Shown here: piece by piece, positions 37,085-46,544 of the stretch
Position numbering within the stretch: the stretch's first letter is position 1
How the letters are laid out: every line of letters begins with the position of its first letter
Source: Lautropia sp.
GTDB taxonomy: Bacteria > Pseudomonadota > Gammaproteobacteria > Burkholderiales > Burkholderiaceae_E
Length of the DNA: 64,000 bases
Direction of reading: 5' to 3'
NCBI GenBank assembly: GCA_030532425.1
Contig: JAUNLD010000007.1
Location: 1-64,000 of the forward strand
Translations under genes and position numbers: made by a program
The notes under the pieces: generated by a model
What the model was told of the DNA's origin: nothing
Databases searched by the model: none
The model's input: the letters and a program-made list of their open reading frames with translations, nothing else

Positions 37085-38878
37085 TCAAGGCAGCGGCAAA
37101 GGGGCGCCGGAGGTGCTGTCCTGTCGATGGGAAGGCGGCTGGAAGGGGTTGAAGGGCCCGGTCGCCTGGCGGGCGCTTGCCGAGTCACCCGGTGCGTCGA
37201 GTGCATCGTGGGGCACGGCCACCAGAAAGGCTTCGGTATCCAGGTTGCGCTCGCCGTTCCAGGTGGAGTTGAACAGCATCCGGCTGAAGTCCGGGTTGAC
37301 GCTGGCCTGTGGCTCGCCCCAGTAGGGGTCGAGGTCGTTGGCATGGCCGGGGCTGTCCCTGTCGTGCAGCGTGCTGTCGACGTGGGCGATGGGCCGGATC
37401 TGCGGGCTGGCCGTCAGGCTGACGGCAAAGAGCTTGCGGTGCAGCCACTGTTGCTGCGGGCCGTTGCGCAGCGAACGGGCCGGGTGGTCGGGGTCGTGTT
37501 CGGCGTAGGTGGAGACCAGCACCCAGCCCGGCTTGCGATAAGCCTTGCCCGAGAAGTGCAGGGCGGTGGCGGTGCGGCCGGGGTAGACGGAAAACAGTGG
37601 TGTCTTCCGGCCCGAGGGCAGGTGGGTCATCGTCACCATGCCGCTGCCGTAATCGACGGCGACGAAGGTGTCTTCGCGTGCGGCATCCAGGGCGATGTCG
37701 GAGTGCTCGGACTTGCCGAGCAGCTGCAACCACGGCTGGGTACCCTGCCCCGGGAAATACGGTGAGGTGAAGTCACGGGTATAGGCGCGCGTGCCCATCG
37801 GCCCATCGCTGGAGACCACACAGTACTGGCCGCTGGGACTCATGCTGACATGATCGGGGCGCTCCTGCACGTCCAGGCTGCCGATGATCTGGCCGGTCTG
37901 CATGTCCCAGGTGAAGACGCCCAGGGTCTGCCAGTCGCGGCTGCGCTCGGCCTGGAAGCACCAGTAGCGGCCGTCGGCCGAGGGCGAGCCTTCCGAGCGG
38001 GTCCAGGCGGTGTCGGCCTCGGGCCAGCGGCGGCGTACCTGGGCGCCCATGTCGGCCACCAGGGTGCTGGTGTTGCTGGCCACATCCAGCCGGTGGATCT
38101 GCATGCCCAGACCGTTGGTGTTCAGGTAGAACAGCGTGTTGGGGTCGGTGGGGTGCCATTGCGGCTCGGCATCGCCGGCGGGGCCGGCCAGGCGTTTCAG
38201 CGGGCGCAGCGTGCGGGCATCGACCAGGTGCCAGTAGCCATCGAGCGCATAGAGCAGCAGCCGGCTGCTGTCGGCATTGAATGCCTGCCGGCGGGCGTAG
38301 TCGTGCCGCAGGAAGGTGTGGTTGCGGCCGCCATCGTTGGCGGTGAGGCGTACCACGCAGCTGTGATAGGTGGGGTCGGCCTGGGCCACGCCGGTGGCCG
38401 GGCGCGGGCGGGTGGGCAGTGGGCTGTTGTCCTGCCCGGCCAGCAGGCGGGGCTGTTGCGCCAGCAGGGGCTGGCAGATGTCGGCCTGTGGGGAAGGCGG
38501 GGTGGGACTGGCCGGTCCGTGGTTGCCGGGGTGGGTGGCCCCTGCCGCCGTGCTGCCGGCCGGGCCCGTGCCGGGTGCGGCCGGGGACGGGCCGCCCGCC
38601 GGGATGTTGCCGGGCAGGGGCATCAGCGCCGACGGATGGTGGGTGCCGCTGTCGGCGGGCTGGCGCGACGGCGCCGGGGCGGCACCGGCCGTGTGGCCGC
38701 CTCCGCCGCAGGCAGCCATGCCCAGCGTCAGCAGCACTGCACTGGCCCAGGGCAGCGGGCTGGCACGGTGGGCTGCGGTGCGGCCTGCACCGGGCAGTGC
38801 CGAAGACGGGGCATGGCGGGGGGACGGACGGATGGGCATCGGATCGGACTGCGGCGGCGGCACAAAGACGTCGATCAT
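37085..38878 (-). CDS. beta-propeller lipoprotein, paralog B
   Basis: 597-aa paralog of the gene at 35164. Lipobox LTLGMAAC (Cys at residue 57 if ATG 38878 is used, matching the spacing in paralog A; ATG 38839 is the alternative). A long Pro/Ala/Gly-rich linker of about 90 residues follows, more extended than in A. Shared blocks include AWTRSEGSPS, CFQAE, ERPDHVSMSPSG-YCVVSSDG, YTRDF-PYFPG, KSEHSDIALD, GRTATALH-SGKAYRKPGWVLVSTYAE and NPDF-RMLFNSTWN. Same strand as paralog A and just downstream of the polysaccharide polymerase gene. Confidence 0.65.
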   Translation of the reverse strand: MIDVFVPPPQSDPMPIRPSPRHAPSSALPGAGRTAAHRASPLPWASAVLLTLGMAACGGGGHTAGAAPAPSRQPADSGTHHPSALMPLPGNIPAGGPSPAAPGTGPAGSTAAGATHPGNHGPASPTPPSPQADICQPLLAQQPRLLAGQDNSPLPTRPRPATGVAQADPTYHSCVVRLTANDGGRNHTFLRHDYARRQAFNADSSRLLLYALDGYWHLVDARTLRPLKRLAGPAGDAEPQWHPTDPNTLFYLNTNGLGMQIHRLDVASNTSTLVADMGAQVRRRWPEADTAWTRSEGSPSADGRYWCFQAERSRDWQTLGVFTWDMQTGQIIGSLDVQERPDHVSMSPSGQYCVVSSDGPMGTRAYTRDFTSPYFPGQGTQPWLQLLGKSEHSDIALDAAREDTFVAVDYGSGMVTMTHLPSGRKTPLFSVYPGRTATALHFSGKAYRKPGWVLVSTYAEHDPDHPARSLRNGPQQQWLHRKLFAVSLTASPQIRPIAHVDSTLHDRDSPGHANDLDPYWGEPQASVNPDFSRMLFNSTWNGERNLDTEAFLVAVPHDALDAPGDSASARQATGPFNPFQPPSHRQDSTSGAPLPLP

Positions 38879-39173
38879 GGTCCGGGTGGCGTGAGACGGC
38901 GAGGAAGTTTCGCAAGCCGGCAGCGTGTATGCAGCGTAGCAGGGGCCGACACGCCGGCCAGGCACAGCGGTTCGACTGGCTGACCCTGTCCGACCGTTGC
39001 AGGGCGTGACCGCACGGTCGCGGATCGTGGGCGGGCGGGAGTGGCAGTGGTGCCGGGCCTGGCGGGTGTGGTGAACGCAGGTGGCCCGGCGCGGGCCGGA
39101 AACCCCGGTGACCCGGGGCATGGAACATCGTCACGCGGGCAGCGGGATGTGTGGCCAGCGCCCGCCCGGCGGA

Positions 39174-40553
39174 TCAGGATGCGCTGGGGCGGATCAGGCG
39201 GCCGTCGGCATCGCGCGCCGGTGGTGTGTGGGGGGCCCGCGGGGGAGGTTGGGCGCCGGGCCGTCCTGCCGGGTGGCGGGCGTCTGCCGCCGCGGCGGGC
39301 GCGTCGGTGGCCTGGCTGGTGGTGGCGGGCTGGGTGGTCAGCATCGCCAGATAGCGGGCGGAGAGCGCCGCCAGAATCCAGTAGTTGCCGGTGACGGCGC
39401 CATCCAGCAGGCGGCTGCCGTAGATGTTGCCCAGCATCACGGCCAGCGTGGCGCCCGCAAAGCCGGTGGCCATCGCCATCTGCACCGGGGTGGTGGCCAC
39501 CCGCCAGAAGCGCCAGGCCAGCGTGCTCAGGGCGCCATAGAGGATCAGCGTCAGCAGGCCGCCCAGCAGACCGCCCTCGGTGGTGATGAGCACCAGGAAG
39601 TTGTGGGCGTCGAGGCCCGCCAGCGAGGGGGCTTCGTTACCGATCTCGCGCTTGAAGTGGTTGAGGCCGATCCCCCACGGGCGCGAGGCGATCAGCCGCC
39701 CGGCACCTTCCCACAGGTGGAAGCGGCTTTCGGTGCTTTCATCGAGCTGCTGCTCGCCGGTGGCCGAGGTCTGTTCGGTGGTCATCGCCAGGCGCTGCAC
39801 CACGCCTTCGGGTACCCACGATTCGTAGGTGACGACCGCCACCAGCACGCACAGGCCCAGGACCAGGTTGCGCTTGGCCGCCATCAGGAACAGCATCACG
39901 GCCACGATCAGGAAGGCCTGCCGCGAGTAGGTGGCAAAGATGGCCAGCAGCAGCACGCAGACCCCGCCGATGGCGCCCCAGCGGATGAGGGGCTTGCCCT
40001 TGAGGTACAGGGCCACGGCCGCGAACACCGGCATGAACATCGTGAAGAAGACGGCCGCCAGGTTGGAGGCCTTGTAGTCGGGGCCGAAGGGCCCGGCCGC
40101 GCGTTTGGTCTCGCCATAGACGCCAAAGCCGTAGTCGACGCCCTCGCGGATGGCTTCCAGCCCGGCCACCCCCGCCACGAACAGTATGGTGTAGAACAGG
40201 AAGTGGATGGTCTTTTCGTCGCGCGCCCCATGGAAGAAGACGAAGTACAGGCTCATGAAGAAGACCGAATTCTTCAGCGCCGTCAGGTCGTCCATCATCA
40301 GTGAGCGGTCACTTATCTGTCCGGCCAGAAACGCCCAGGTCAGCATGCAGAAGTAGGCGATGAAGACGCCCTTGAGCGGCGTGGGGGCCGAGGGCGGCAG
40401 CTGGCGGTTGCGCAGGCTGATGAGGACAACCAGCGTCAGGAAGAGCAGGTTGATCGAGTTCAGCCCCTTGAGGCCCAGATCGGACGGCAGGTGCAGCTGG
40501 TTGGGCACCCACACGATCATGGCTGCCAGCAGGTATTTGAGCAACAGGTTCAA
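39174..40553 (-). CDS. wzy: O-antigen ligase/Wzy-like polysaccharide polymerase
   Basis: 459-aa inner-membrane protein with about eleven helices and a large periplasmic loop (about residues 245-300) containing WEGAGRLIASRPWGIGLNHF and DAHNFLVLITTEGG, typical of the O-antigen ligase superfamily. Predicted to polymerise lipid-linked repeat units in the periplasm. The start overlaps the stop of the deacetylase gene as ATGA. About 50 C-terminal residues are Ala/Pro-rich and outside the family core. Most distal gene of the leftward EPS operon. Confidence 0.88.
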   Translation of the reverse strand: MNLLLKYLLAAMIVWVPNQLHLPSDLGLKGLNSINLLFLTLVVLISLRNRQLPPSAPTPLKGVFIAYFCMLTWAFLAGQISDRSLMMDDLTALKNSVFFMSLYFVFFHGARDEKTIHFLFYTILFVAGVAGLEAIREGVDYGFGVYGETKRAAGPFGPDYKASNLAAVFFTMFMPVFAAVALYLKGKPLIRWGAIGGVCVLLLAIFATYSRQAFLIVAVMLFLMAAKRNLVLGLCVLVAVVTYESWVPEGVVQRLAMTTEQTSATGEQQLDESTESRFHLWEGAGRLIASRPWGIGLNHFKREIGNEAPSLAGLDAHNFLVLITTEGGLLGGLLTLILYGALSTLAWRFWRVATTPVQMAMATGFAGATLAVMLGNIYGSRLLDGAVTGNYWILAALSARYLAMLTTQPATTSQATDAPAAAADARHPAGRPGAQPPPRAPHTPPARDADGRLIRPSAS

Positions 40554-41596
40554 GAGGCTGAGGAGATGATGTCCAGGTTGCGGATGGCGCGCTTGAAGTC
40601 GCTGACCGGTGTGTCGGGCATGCCGACCCGCACCAGCGCATACCGGTTGATGGGGAGCTGGTTGATGCCGCGGCGGGTGTCGACGGCATGGTGGAAGCCG
40701 GCCTGGGCCAGCAGGTCGGGCATCCAGACCGAGCTGCGGCCGCCCGGATAGGCAAAGCTGTCGATGGGCTGCTGACAGAGCTGCTGCAGGTGCTGCCGCG
40801 AGTGTGCCAGCTCGTGCGCCAGTTGTGTACGGTCCAGCAGGCGCGGGTCGACATGGGAATGGGTGTGGCCACCGATCTCGAAATCCTGCCCGGCCAGCTG
40901 TTGCAGCTGGGCAATGCTCAGGCGCGGGGCGGCCAGCACCGGCTGGGAGTGGGGCTTGAGCAGGCGTTCGAGCCGGTCAAGGATGGCGGCAATGTCGGCG
41001 GCGTTGTGATCCCAGATGGCGTCGAGCAGGCGGACACAGCTGTCGCGGCGACGCGAGGCGGGGTGCAGGGGCAGGTGGGCGGGCAGGCCGGACAGACCCA
41101 GTTCGGCCGTGGGCAGGTGGGTGGCCCCGGTGGTGGCCACCATGCCGATGACCTGATCCCACCACAGCGGAGTGCCTTCCTCCAGCCCGCCGGTGACGAT
41201 GTAAAAGGTGGCGGGCAGGCCGTACTGGCGAAGGATCGGGGCGGCAACCGTCAGGTTGTCCGCGTAGCCGTCATCGAAGGTGATGGCCACCGAGCGCGAG
41301 GGCAGTGGTGCGTTGTCGAGCATGCGCTCGACGGCGTCACGCAGTGACAGCACGTGGGCATGGCTGGCCAGCCAGGCCATCTGCTGCGCAAAATGCTTCT
41401 GCTGCACGCACATGCCCAGCGAGAAGGGGTCGGCGGCGGGGTCGGTGATGACGCGGTGGTACATCAGGATCAGCAGCCGGTTGGCGGGGGCCAGCAGGCA
41501 GTCGATCCGGGCGTCGAACAGGCCGGCCCGGTCGGCCAGCGGCGACACCACCCGCTTGACGAGCTGTTTGCCCGCCTGCCGGATCAGGCTGGTCAT
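40550..41596 (-). CDS. polysaccharide deacetylase (first copy)
   Basis: 348-aa NodB-domain deacetylase that removes N- or O-acetyl groups from polysaccharide. TFDDGY (residues 106-111) holds the metal and catalytic Asp residues; a second metal motif is seen in GGHTHSHVD, and FAYPGGR follows. No signal peptide is obvious, so it may act at the cytoplasmic face or on lipid-linked precursor. Start at ATG 41596 overlaps the upstream asparagine-synthase-like stop as ATGA; the far upstream in-frame ATG is inside that gene. Confidence 0.9.
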   Translation of the reverse strand: MTSLIRQAGKQLVKRVVSPLADRAGLFDARIDCLLAPANRLLILMYHRVITDPAADPFSLGMCVQQKHFAQQMAWLASHAHVLSLRDAVERMLDNAPLPSRSVAITFDDGYADNLTVAAPILRQYGLPATFYIVTGGLEEGTPLWWDQVIGMVATTGATHLPTAELGLSGLPAHLPLHPASRRRDSCVRLLDAIWDHNAADIAAILDRLERLLKPHSQPVLAAPRLSIAQLQQLAGQDFEIGGHTHSHVDPRLLDRTQLAHELAHSRQHLQQLCQQPIDSFAYPGGRSSVWMPDLLAQAGFHHAVDTRRGINQLPINRYALVRVGMPDTPVSDFKRAIRNLDIISSAS

Positions 41597-43497
41597 GGCG
41601 TGCCCCCGCCAGCCGGGCGGGCCTGGTCGACAAAGGTCTTCATCCAGGTCTCCAGCACCATCACCATCCACAGCAGCTCGCCACGGTCCTGCATGCCCTG
41701 CTGGTGTTCATCGGCCAGCTGGCGGATGCCGGCCGGATTGAGGATGTCGCGTTCGCGGAAGCTGCGACTGGCCAGCGTGTCTTCGAGCATCGGCCGCAGC
41801 TCGTGACGGAACCACGATGCCAGCGGGATGGCAAAGCCCTGTTTGGGCTTGGACAGGATGTCGGCCGGCAGCAGGCGGGCCGCCACGCGCCGGAACAGGT
41901 ATTTGCCTTGTGCGCCACGGCGCTTGGTGTCAAACGGCAGCCGCGCCGCAAAGGCCACCAGATCCTGATCGAGCAGGGGGGCGCGGGCTTCCAGTGAGTT
42001 TGCCATGCTGGTGCGGTCGACCTTGACGAGGATGTCATCGACCAGATAGCTGTCCATGTCACCGGACAATATCCGTTCGGCAGGCAGGGGGATGTCCTGT
42101 CTGACGAAGTGCTGACGGATGGCGCCGAACGGATCGCGTGTGCCGGTGCCACCCAGCAGCAGGTTCAGGTCGGCGGGGCTGGCCAGCGCCACCAGCGCCA
42201 GATAGTCGTCGGGCCAGGGCAGGCCCAGCCGCTGGCCGATCCCCTGCAGGCGGCGGCCATGGGCACCGGGCAGCAGTTTGCCCGCCTGCTGCAGGGCGGC
42301 GGGGGCCAGCCCCAGGCTGGCCGCCTTGATCCGTTGCAGCGTCGCGTAGCGCTGATAGCGCGAATAGCCGGCAAAGAGTTCGTCCCCGCCATCGCCCGAC
42401 AGCACCATCTTCACGTGCTGGGCCGCCAGCTGCGACACCAGATAGGTGGGGATGGCCGATGAATCGCCGAAAGGTTCGTCGAAGTGCCGTGCCAGGGTGT
42501 CGAGCAGCTGGGCGGCATCGGGGCGGACGATCAGCTCGTGGTGTTCGCTGCCCAGATGGCTGGCCACCTGGCGGGCATCGGGCAGTTCGTTGAAGCGGGC
42601 TTCGTCGAAACCGATCGAGAAGGTCTTGAGTGGCTGCGACAGATGCCGGCTCATCAGCGCGCAGACCACGCTGGAATCCAGCCCGCCACTGAGAAAGGCG
42701 CCAAAGGGGACGTCGGCCACCAGCCGCACGCGCACCGCCTCGTCAAGCTGCTCCAGCAGCTGGTCTTCGAGATGGCCCTCGTCTTCACGCCATTTGGGCT
42801 CGAAATCGACCTGGTGGTAGCGGACCTGCTCGATGCGTGCTGGCTTGCCGTCGGAGCCCGGTTCGATGCTCATCCAGTGGCCCGGCAGCAGCTTGTGGAT
42901 GCCCTCGAAGATGCTGCGTGGTGCCGGCACGTAGCCCAGTGTAAGGAAATCCTGTACCGCAGCCATCGACACCTGCGGCTGCCAGCCGGGTACGGCCAGC
43001 AGGGTTTTCAGCTCGGAGCCAAAGCCCATGAGGCCCGGGGCCAGCTCGCCCAGATAGAGCGGCTTCTTGCCGATGCGGTCACGCGCCAGCACCACCCGCC
43101 GACGGTCGAGGTCGATGATGGCGATGGCAAACATGCCGCGCAGCAGGGCGAAGCAGTCGGTGCCATATTCGGCGTAGGCGTGGGCGATGCACTCGGAATC
43201 CGAGTGCGTGACGAAGACGTGGCCACGTGCCTCCAGCGTCTTGCGCAGCTCGCGGAAGTTGTAGATCTCGCCGTTGAAGACCAGCTGGATGCGCCCGCCG
43301 GCGCTGCTGACGGGCTGATGACCACCGGCCAGATCGATGATCGACAGCCGGCGCATGCCGATGGCGGCCCAGCCGGCGTGATGGATGCCCTGATCGTCCG
43401 GCCCGCGGTGCACGATCGACGCGCACATCGCGTCAAGCACGGCGGTTGGGGGGACAGGGCGTCCATCCAGCGAAATCAGTCCGGCAATGCCACACAT
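41593..43497 (-). CDS. asparagine synthase-like amidotransferase
   Basis: 634-aa AsnB family protein. ATG 43497 gives MCGIAGL, placing the glutaminase nucleophile at Cys2 as required; other N-terminal elements (HRGPDDQG, FNGEIYNFRELR) follow. The ATP pyrophosphatase domain has SGGLDSS near residue 270 and GDGGDELFAGY. In EPS loci of the exosortase type such proteins are thought to amidate sugar acids; here a uronic acid would be a logical target. Followed by the deacetylase through an ATGA overlap. Confidence 0.9.
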   Translation of the reverse strand: MCGIAGLISLDGRPVPPTAVLDAMCASIVHRGPDDQGIHHAGWAAIGMRRLSIIDLAGGHQPVSSAGGRIQLVFNGEIYNFRELRKTLEARGHVFVTHSDSECIAHAYAEYGTDCFALLRGMFAIAIIDLDRRRVVLARDRIGKKPLYLGELAPGLMGFGSELKTLLAVPGWQPQVSMAAVQDFLTLGYVPAPRSIFEGIHKLLPGHWMSIEPGSDGKPARIEQVRYHQVDFEPKWREDEGHLEDQLLEQLDEAVRVRLVADVPFGAFLSGGLDSSVVCALMSRHLSQPLKTFSIGFDEARFNELPDARQVASHLGSEHHELIVRPDAAQLLDTLARHFDEPFGDSSAIPTYLVSQLAAQHVKMVLSGDGGDELFAGYSRYQRYATLQRIKAASLGLAPAALQQAGKLLPGAHGRRLQGIGQRLGLPWPDDYLALVALASPADLNLLLGGTGTRDPFGAIRQHFVRQDIPLPAERILSGDMDSYLVDDILVKVDRTSMANSLEARAPLLDQDLVAFAARLPFDTKRRGAQGKYLFRRVAARLLPADILSKPKQGFAIPLASWFRHELRPMLEDTLASRSFRERDILNPAGIRQLADEHQQGMQDRGELLWMVMVLETWMKTFVDQARPAGGGTP

Positions 43498-43504
43498 GGG
43501 GTTG

Positions 43505-44707
43505 TCAGGAATCCGGTTGGTTGGAGGGCGTGCGGGCGGTGACGGGCGTGGCCACGTCCAGCCCGTAGGCGGCCAGCAGGCGGTGGCCGACAGCCGGAAT
43601 CGAGGCCCGGATGCGGAGCTGTTCGCGGGCACGGGCACCGAGCGCCGCCAGCTGCCGGCGCTCCAGACGATAGGCAGCGCGCAGGCAGTCGGCAAGGGCG
43701 GCCGTATCGCCGGGCGGAAACAGCCAACCGGTGACATCGGGCTGGATGAAGTCCTCGTTGCCGCTGATGCGCGAACCGATCATCGGCAGGCCCATGGCCT
43801 GCGATTCGAGCAGGGTGTTGGACAAGCCTTCGGTATGTGAGGGCAGCACGCCGACATGCGCCTGTGTCATCAGCTGGACGATGTCGTCCTGGCGACCGAG
43901 AAAGCGGATCTGGTGGCTGCGCCCCTGCTGCTCGACCTGCGCCTGCAGACGGTCATGCAGCGAACCGGCCCCGGCCAGCAGCAACCGTACCGGCTGTCCG
44001 GCATCGAAAGCCTGCCCCCAGGCATCGATCAGGACATCGATTCCCTTGACGGCTTCCAGGCGGCCGACGAACAGGACGGTGAACGGCGAATCGGGTGGGG
44101 GCGTGGGTACGGGCGCAAAGCGGTCGAGGTCGACGCCGTTGGGAATTTCCAGAATCCTGTCGGGCGCAAAGCCGGCCTGGCGCAATTGCCGGGCAATGGC
44201 GTGGCTGATGGCCTGCACCCGGCCCTGTTGCAGGATGCGGCGGCGGATGCGGTTGGGCAGCGAGGCCGCGGCCGGATCGAGGATCCCTCCGACACTCTCG
44301 GTCATGCCGGTCAGCTTGGTCAGCAGCGGCTTGCGCAGCAGCCGGTTGACCAGCGTGGCGGTGGCCGCCATGTTCTTGGCGATATGGCAGTGGATCGCCT
44401 GAATCTCCTGCCGGCGACGCAGCAGCAGCGCGGCCAGCCGCACCAGCAGCACCAGCCCGCCCAGGGCAGGCAGCACCGGATAGCGCAGCCGCACGATCTC
44501 GACGAGGCCGTGCACCTCATGGGCGGTCTGCGGACCATAAGGCACCATGGGCACGACGATCGTGCAGGGGATACCCTGGCTGGCCAGCCACTGGCTGAGG
44601 GTGCCTACCTGGGATTCGGCGCCGCCGCCGCCCGTGGATGGATAGATGCTGTCCAGGACCATGAAGATCCGATGTGCCGACGAATCAGGATGGATAGTCA
44701 TGGGCAT
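43505..44707 (-). CDS. GT4-family glycosyltransferase
   Basis: 400-aa GT-B fold retaining glycosyltransferase. N-terminal GGGGAESQVGTLSQWLASQG, acceptor domain, then the nucleotide-sugar domain with FVGRLEAVKGIDVLI and the E-x7-E motif in SHTEGLSNTLLESQAMGLP. Start uncertain between ATG 44707 and 44701; both lie within the last bases of the upstream AsnB-like gene (overlap of about 20 bases). Adds one sugar of the repeat unit; specificity unknown. Confidence 0.9.
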   Translation of the reverse strand: MPMTIHPDSSAHRIFMVLDSIYPSTGGGGAESQVGTLSQWLASQGIPCTIVVPMVPYGPQTAHEVHGLVEIVRLRYPVLPALGGLVLLVRLAALLLRRRQEIQAIHCHIAKNMAATATLVNRLLRKPLLTKLTGMTESVGGILDPAAASLPNRIRRRILQQGRVQAISHAIARQLRQAGFAPDRILEIPNGVDLDRFAPVPTPPPDSPFTVLFVGRLEAVKGIDVLIDAWGQAFDAGQPVRLLLAGAGSLHDRLQAQVEQQGRSHQIRFLGRQDDIVQLMTQAHVGVLPSHTEGLSNTLLESQAMGLPMIGSRISGNEDFIQPDVTGWLFPPGDTAALADCLRAAYRLERRQLAALGARAREQLRIRASIPAVGHRLLAAYGLDVATPVTARTPSNQPDS

Positions 44708-46544
44708 GGCGCTGTAGCCAGAGTTCCAGGACCAGCAACTGATACAACTCGCTGGCGTGATCCCACGCGCCCCGCTGATGGCGGTCGAGCAACCGGCGTA
44801 CCGCATCCAGCTCGATGAACGCACGGCACCGGGCATTGGGTGATTCGAGCGTGTCGTTGAGTAGCTGGCGGAACGGGCCCTGGCCGCGCATCCACAGGCT
44901 GACTGGCAGGCCGAAGCCCTGTTTCTTCTTGCGCCGGATTTCTTCGGGCAAGGTGGACATCATCGCCTGTTTGAACAGGGCACGTTTTTTCAAACCGTGT
45001 AATTTGTAATGAACCGGCAGGCGGGCGGTGTACTCCACCAGGCTGCGGTCCAGGTACGGGAACAGCACCGATACCCCGGCACTGCGGCAGGCGCCCGTCA
45101 CCTTGACGATGTCGTTGTCGGCAATGGCCATCGTCAGGTCCAGGTGCATCAGCCGGTGCAGTTCGGCGGGTGCGCTCAGGTCTTTCCAGACCGCGCGTTG
45201 CAGATCCAGCGACGCATCCTGCGCCACCTGCGCCCGAAAGCCCTCGGTCAGCAGCTCGTCGTAATGATCGGAGGCAAAGGAGTCGTCGGTGTAGAAACGG
45301 TCCGGATTGGGAAGGCTGCCACGCTCGATGAAATTGCGCACACGGTTGGCCCAGCGCTGGTCGGTTCTGGCCAGCGAGCGGTGGATCAGCTGTCCCAGCG
45401 AGCGCACGGGGGCCGGTGCACCATGGTAGAGGCCAAAAATCTTGTCCTTGAGATAGCGCTCATTGCCGCCAAAGATCTCGTCGCCGCCATCGCCGGCCAC
45501 CAGCAGATCCTTGCCGGCATCGGCTGCCATGCGGGCGCAGTAATACGTGGGAATGGCCGAGGCATTGCCGAAGGGTTCATCAAAGGCCTGGATCAGCAGC
45601 GGCAGCGCGGCGGCGGCATCCTGCTCGTTGACACGACGTTCGTGTGCATCCAGCCCGAAGGCACGGCTGGCGATGCGCGCGTATTCCAGTTCGTCATAGC
45701 CTTCTTCGGCAAAGCCGATCGAAAAGCTGGATACCCGCTCGGGCGCCGCGCTGCGCGCCAGGATGCCGGAAATGCTGGAGCTGTCGGTGCCGCCACTCAG
45801 AAAGGTGCCCCAGTGGGCGCCGTCATCAGGGCGATAGCCGCGCACGGTGTCGATGATGCGGTCGCGCAGCTGCACCGCGGTACGCTCGGCCCCCAGATCG
45901 AGGTCTTCCGGGTATTGCAGCTTCCACCAGTCGTCGATACGGATGCGGCCCTGGTGCCAGCTCAGCTGCTGTCCACCCGAGAGCTTGTGCACCGCGCGGC
46001 AGATGGCGCTGCGTGCCGGCACGTAATAGAAATTGAGATAGTGGTAGATCGCCTCGGGAGAAATCCCGGTGTCAAACCATGTCGTGCCCAGCAACAGGCG
46101 CATGTCGGTGGCAGCCGCGAAGGCGCCGGCGTCGTTGGTGGCATGGCACACCGGCCAGGTCTTGAAGGCATCGGTGATGACACGGAACTGCTGGCCCGGC
46201 ACATCCCACAGCACCACCAGAAAACGGCCCCGGCATCGCTCGACCGGCGCCTGGCGATCCTGTACCCAGGCGTGCAGCACCTGTCCCAGCGTCTCATCCC
46301 GCGGGCCGGCCGACATGCCCATGGCGCCCACCTGCTCGTTGCCGATGTAATGCCAGCCTGCCCCCTGCCATTGCAGCTCGACGTGACGGCCGTCGGCCAG
46401 GCGGGCCTGGTAACGGTGTACCGGCTGCTGCGTGTCGGTTCCGGGCCAGCCGGCGGTGATGGTGCCAAGATCGGCCTGAGGGGGGGGAGGGGCCGCAGCT
46501 GCGGGGGGGTGGACAAGCAACAGGAAATTACCGTTGACTGACAC
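44685..46544 (-). CDS. asparagine synthase-like protein without glutaminase Cys
   Basis: 619-aa relative of AsnB. The N-terminus begins MSVNGNFLLLVHPP, so the Cys2 nucleophile is missing; the N-terminal domain is recognisable only weakly (GRFLVVLWD, TDAFKTWPV). The synthetase domain keeps SGGTDSS (about residue 250) and GDGGDEIFGG. It may use ammonia or a partner, or transfer a different group. Overlaps the GT4/GT4 fusion gene by 17 bases upstream and the next glycosyltransferase by about 20 bases downstream, so all three are tightly coupled. Confidence 0.85.
   Translation of the reverse strand: MSVNGNFLLLVHPPAAAAPPPPQADLGTITAGWPGTDTQQPVHRYQARLADGRHVELQWQGAGWHYIGNEQVGAMGMSAGPRDETLGQVLHAWVQDRQAPVERCRGRFLVVLWDVPGQQFRVITDAFKTWPVCHATNDAGAFAAATDMRLLLGTTWFDTGISPEAIYHYLNFYYVPARSAICRAVHKLSGGQQLSWHQGRIRIDDWWKLQYPEDLDLGAERTAVQLRDRIIDTVRGYRPDDGAHWGTFLSGGTDSSSISGILARSAAPERVSSFSIGFAEEGYDELEYARIASRAFGLDAHERRVNEQDAAAALPLLIQAFDEPFGNASAIPTYYCARMAADAGKDLLVAGDGGDEIFGGNERYLKDKIFGLYHGAPAPVRSLGQLIHRSLARTDQRWANRVRNFIERGSLPNPDRFYTDDSFASDHYDELLTEGFRAQVAQDASLDLQRAVWKDLSAPAELHRLMHLDLTMAIADNDIVKVTGACRSAGVSVLFPYLDRSLVEYTARLPVHYKLHGLKKRALFKQAMMSTLPEEIRRKKKQGFGLPVSLWMRGQGPFRQLLNDTLESPNARCRAFIELDAVRRLLDRHQRGAWDHASELYQLLVLELWLQRHAHDYPS

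Noticed and set aside
45009..46541. 510-codon open frame on the plus strand opposite the Cys-less AsnB-like gene
   Set aside because: Antisense shadow of a gene with clear family motifs; its translation has no domain features and simply reflects GC-biased third positions. The same applies to long antisense frames at 2852-4591, 42484-43542, 47836-49104 and 53198-54580.
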